From: JACOND01 sp051011135
GTDB taxonomy: Bacteria; Bdellovibrionota; Bdellovibrionia; Bdellovibrionales; UBA1609
Assembly (NCBI GenBank): GCA_051011135.1
Contig: JBPCUO010000064.1
Span: forward strand, 1 to 6,267
Length of the DNA stretch: 6,267 nt
Direction: 5' to 3'
Position 1 is the stretch's first letter; every line of letters starts with the position of its first letter. Made by a program: the position numbers and the translations under genes. The notes below the pieces were generated by a model. That model ran no database searches, was not told the DNA's origin, and worked only from the letters and a program-made list of their open reading frames with translations. Shown here piece by piece: positions 5,801 through 6,267 of the stretch.

Positions 5801-6267
5801 ATGAGTTACAGATTAAAAGTTTTTTGCTTACTAGCTTTGTTAGCTCTTATAACAGCTTGTATATCAACGGTTGCTCCACCAGCCTTTGATATTGGACAAA
5901 TCATAGCAGCTTCTAGCTCTGATGATGGAGAAAGAAGATCTTCCAACAAAAGAACCAGAGTAAGAAGAAGAGGCGGAGATTGTACAGCAGATACATGTGA
6001 AGATATTTGTGAAGACATCTACGAAGATGATGACGGAGACGGAGTTATTGAAAGATGTTTAGATTTAAATAAAAGAACCCTCGATAAATTTGAAATTTTA
6101 ATCGACTACCTAGAAGAGCCAACATTAAGCAACTTAAGAACAGTACGAGAAGATTATAGCGAAGAGTTTGAAGATATGCTTTATGTATCATTAGCTCCAT
6201 GGATCGAAGTAACAGATCGAATAGGCAGAACAGATGCAGAAGCTTTTCTAACTTTTATTGCTGCAAA
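5801..6267 (+). CDS. Predicted lipoprotein, array member 6 (3' partial)
   Basis: ATG 5801 follows GGAGG (5792-5796) by 4 nt and starts 21 nt after the gene 5 stop. The frame stays open to the window end, giving 155 residues. The signal peptide MSYRLK plus a Leu/Ala core ends in ITAC with lipid Cys20. A short linker turns very basic (residues 45-57, RR-SSNKRTRVRRR type), then comes the first cluster C61-x4-C66-x3-C70-x15-C86, with CEDICEDIY matching gene 2. The stretch between C70 and C86 is longer than in the sisters and contains DDDGDGVI (76-83), which resembles a calcium-binding DxDxDG loop. The sequence reaches EAFLTFIA (147-154), the FL-x-[WR]-[LIV]-A position, before it is cut. It is clearly another array member and probably the last visible gene of the operon. 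Function is unknown. Confidence 0.87.
   Translation, partial: MSYRLKVFCLLALLALITACISTVAPPAFDIGQIIAASSSDDGERRSSNKRTRVRRRGGDCTADTCEDICEDIYEDDDGDGVIERCLDLNKRTLDKFEILIDYLEEPTLSNLRTVREDYSEEFEDMLYVSLAPWIEVTDRIGRTDAEAFLTFIAA

Noticed and set aside
5806..6018. Minus-strand open frame opposite gene 6
   Set aside because: The + strand carries a clear family member with start, ribosome site, lipobox and cysteine cluster over the same bases.

Overview
The window is filled by a tandem array of six paralogous, cysteine-patterned predicted lipoproteins, all on the + strand, with no gene of another type. The DNA is strongly AT-rich. Arg codons are mostly AGA/CGA, the Shine-Dalgarno sites are good, and every product begins with a lipoprotein signal peptide and lipobox. 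This fits an AT-rich Gram-negative bacterium. Low-GC Bdellovibrionota such as the Bacteriovorax/Halobacteriovorax group are one candidate, but that is a guess from style and not from a marker gene. No residue after the lipid Cys is Asp, so by the E. coli +2 rule these would be outer-membrane lipoproteins.

Layout. Gene 1 (from base 1, 5' end cut off, to 1071) is followed by a strong intrinsic terminator (1092-1122) and about 480 bases of very AT-rich DNA with no convincing gene. Genes 2 to 6 then follow as an apparent operon: 1618-2640, 2696-3766, 3760-4632, 4616-5779 and 5801 to the window end (3' end cut off). The junctions are 55 nt, a 7-nt overlap, a 17-nt overlap and 21 nt. Two listed upstream starts (1606 for gene 2, 3745 for gene 4) look too early. 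The better starts are ATG 1618 and TTG 3760.

Common design: signal peptide and lipid Cys; a hypervariable charged or Pro-rich linker; a short motif like D-R-[DE]-x-[IVT]-L-x-x-A; a first cysteine cluster C-x(4-5)-C-x3-C-x(10-15)-C; an acidic, mostly helical core with [FL]-L-x-[WR]-[LIV]-A; a second cluster C-x(4-11)-C-x(4-5)-C; a helix with FF-x2-YL; and an exchangeable C-terminus. Genes 1 to 3 end in a W-W...L-C tail, gene 4 lacks it, and gene 5 has an Arg/Ser-rich insert and a different Cys-rich tail. Mature cysteine counts are even in all five proteins whose mature part is complete (10, 10, 8, 8, 12), which suggests disulfide-bonded extracytoplasmic domains. I do not recognise the family and assign no biochemical function. 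The array looks like a locally expanded and diversifying surface-lipoprotein family.
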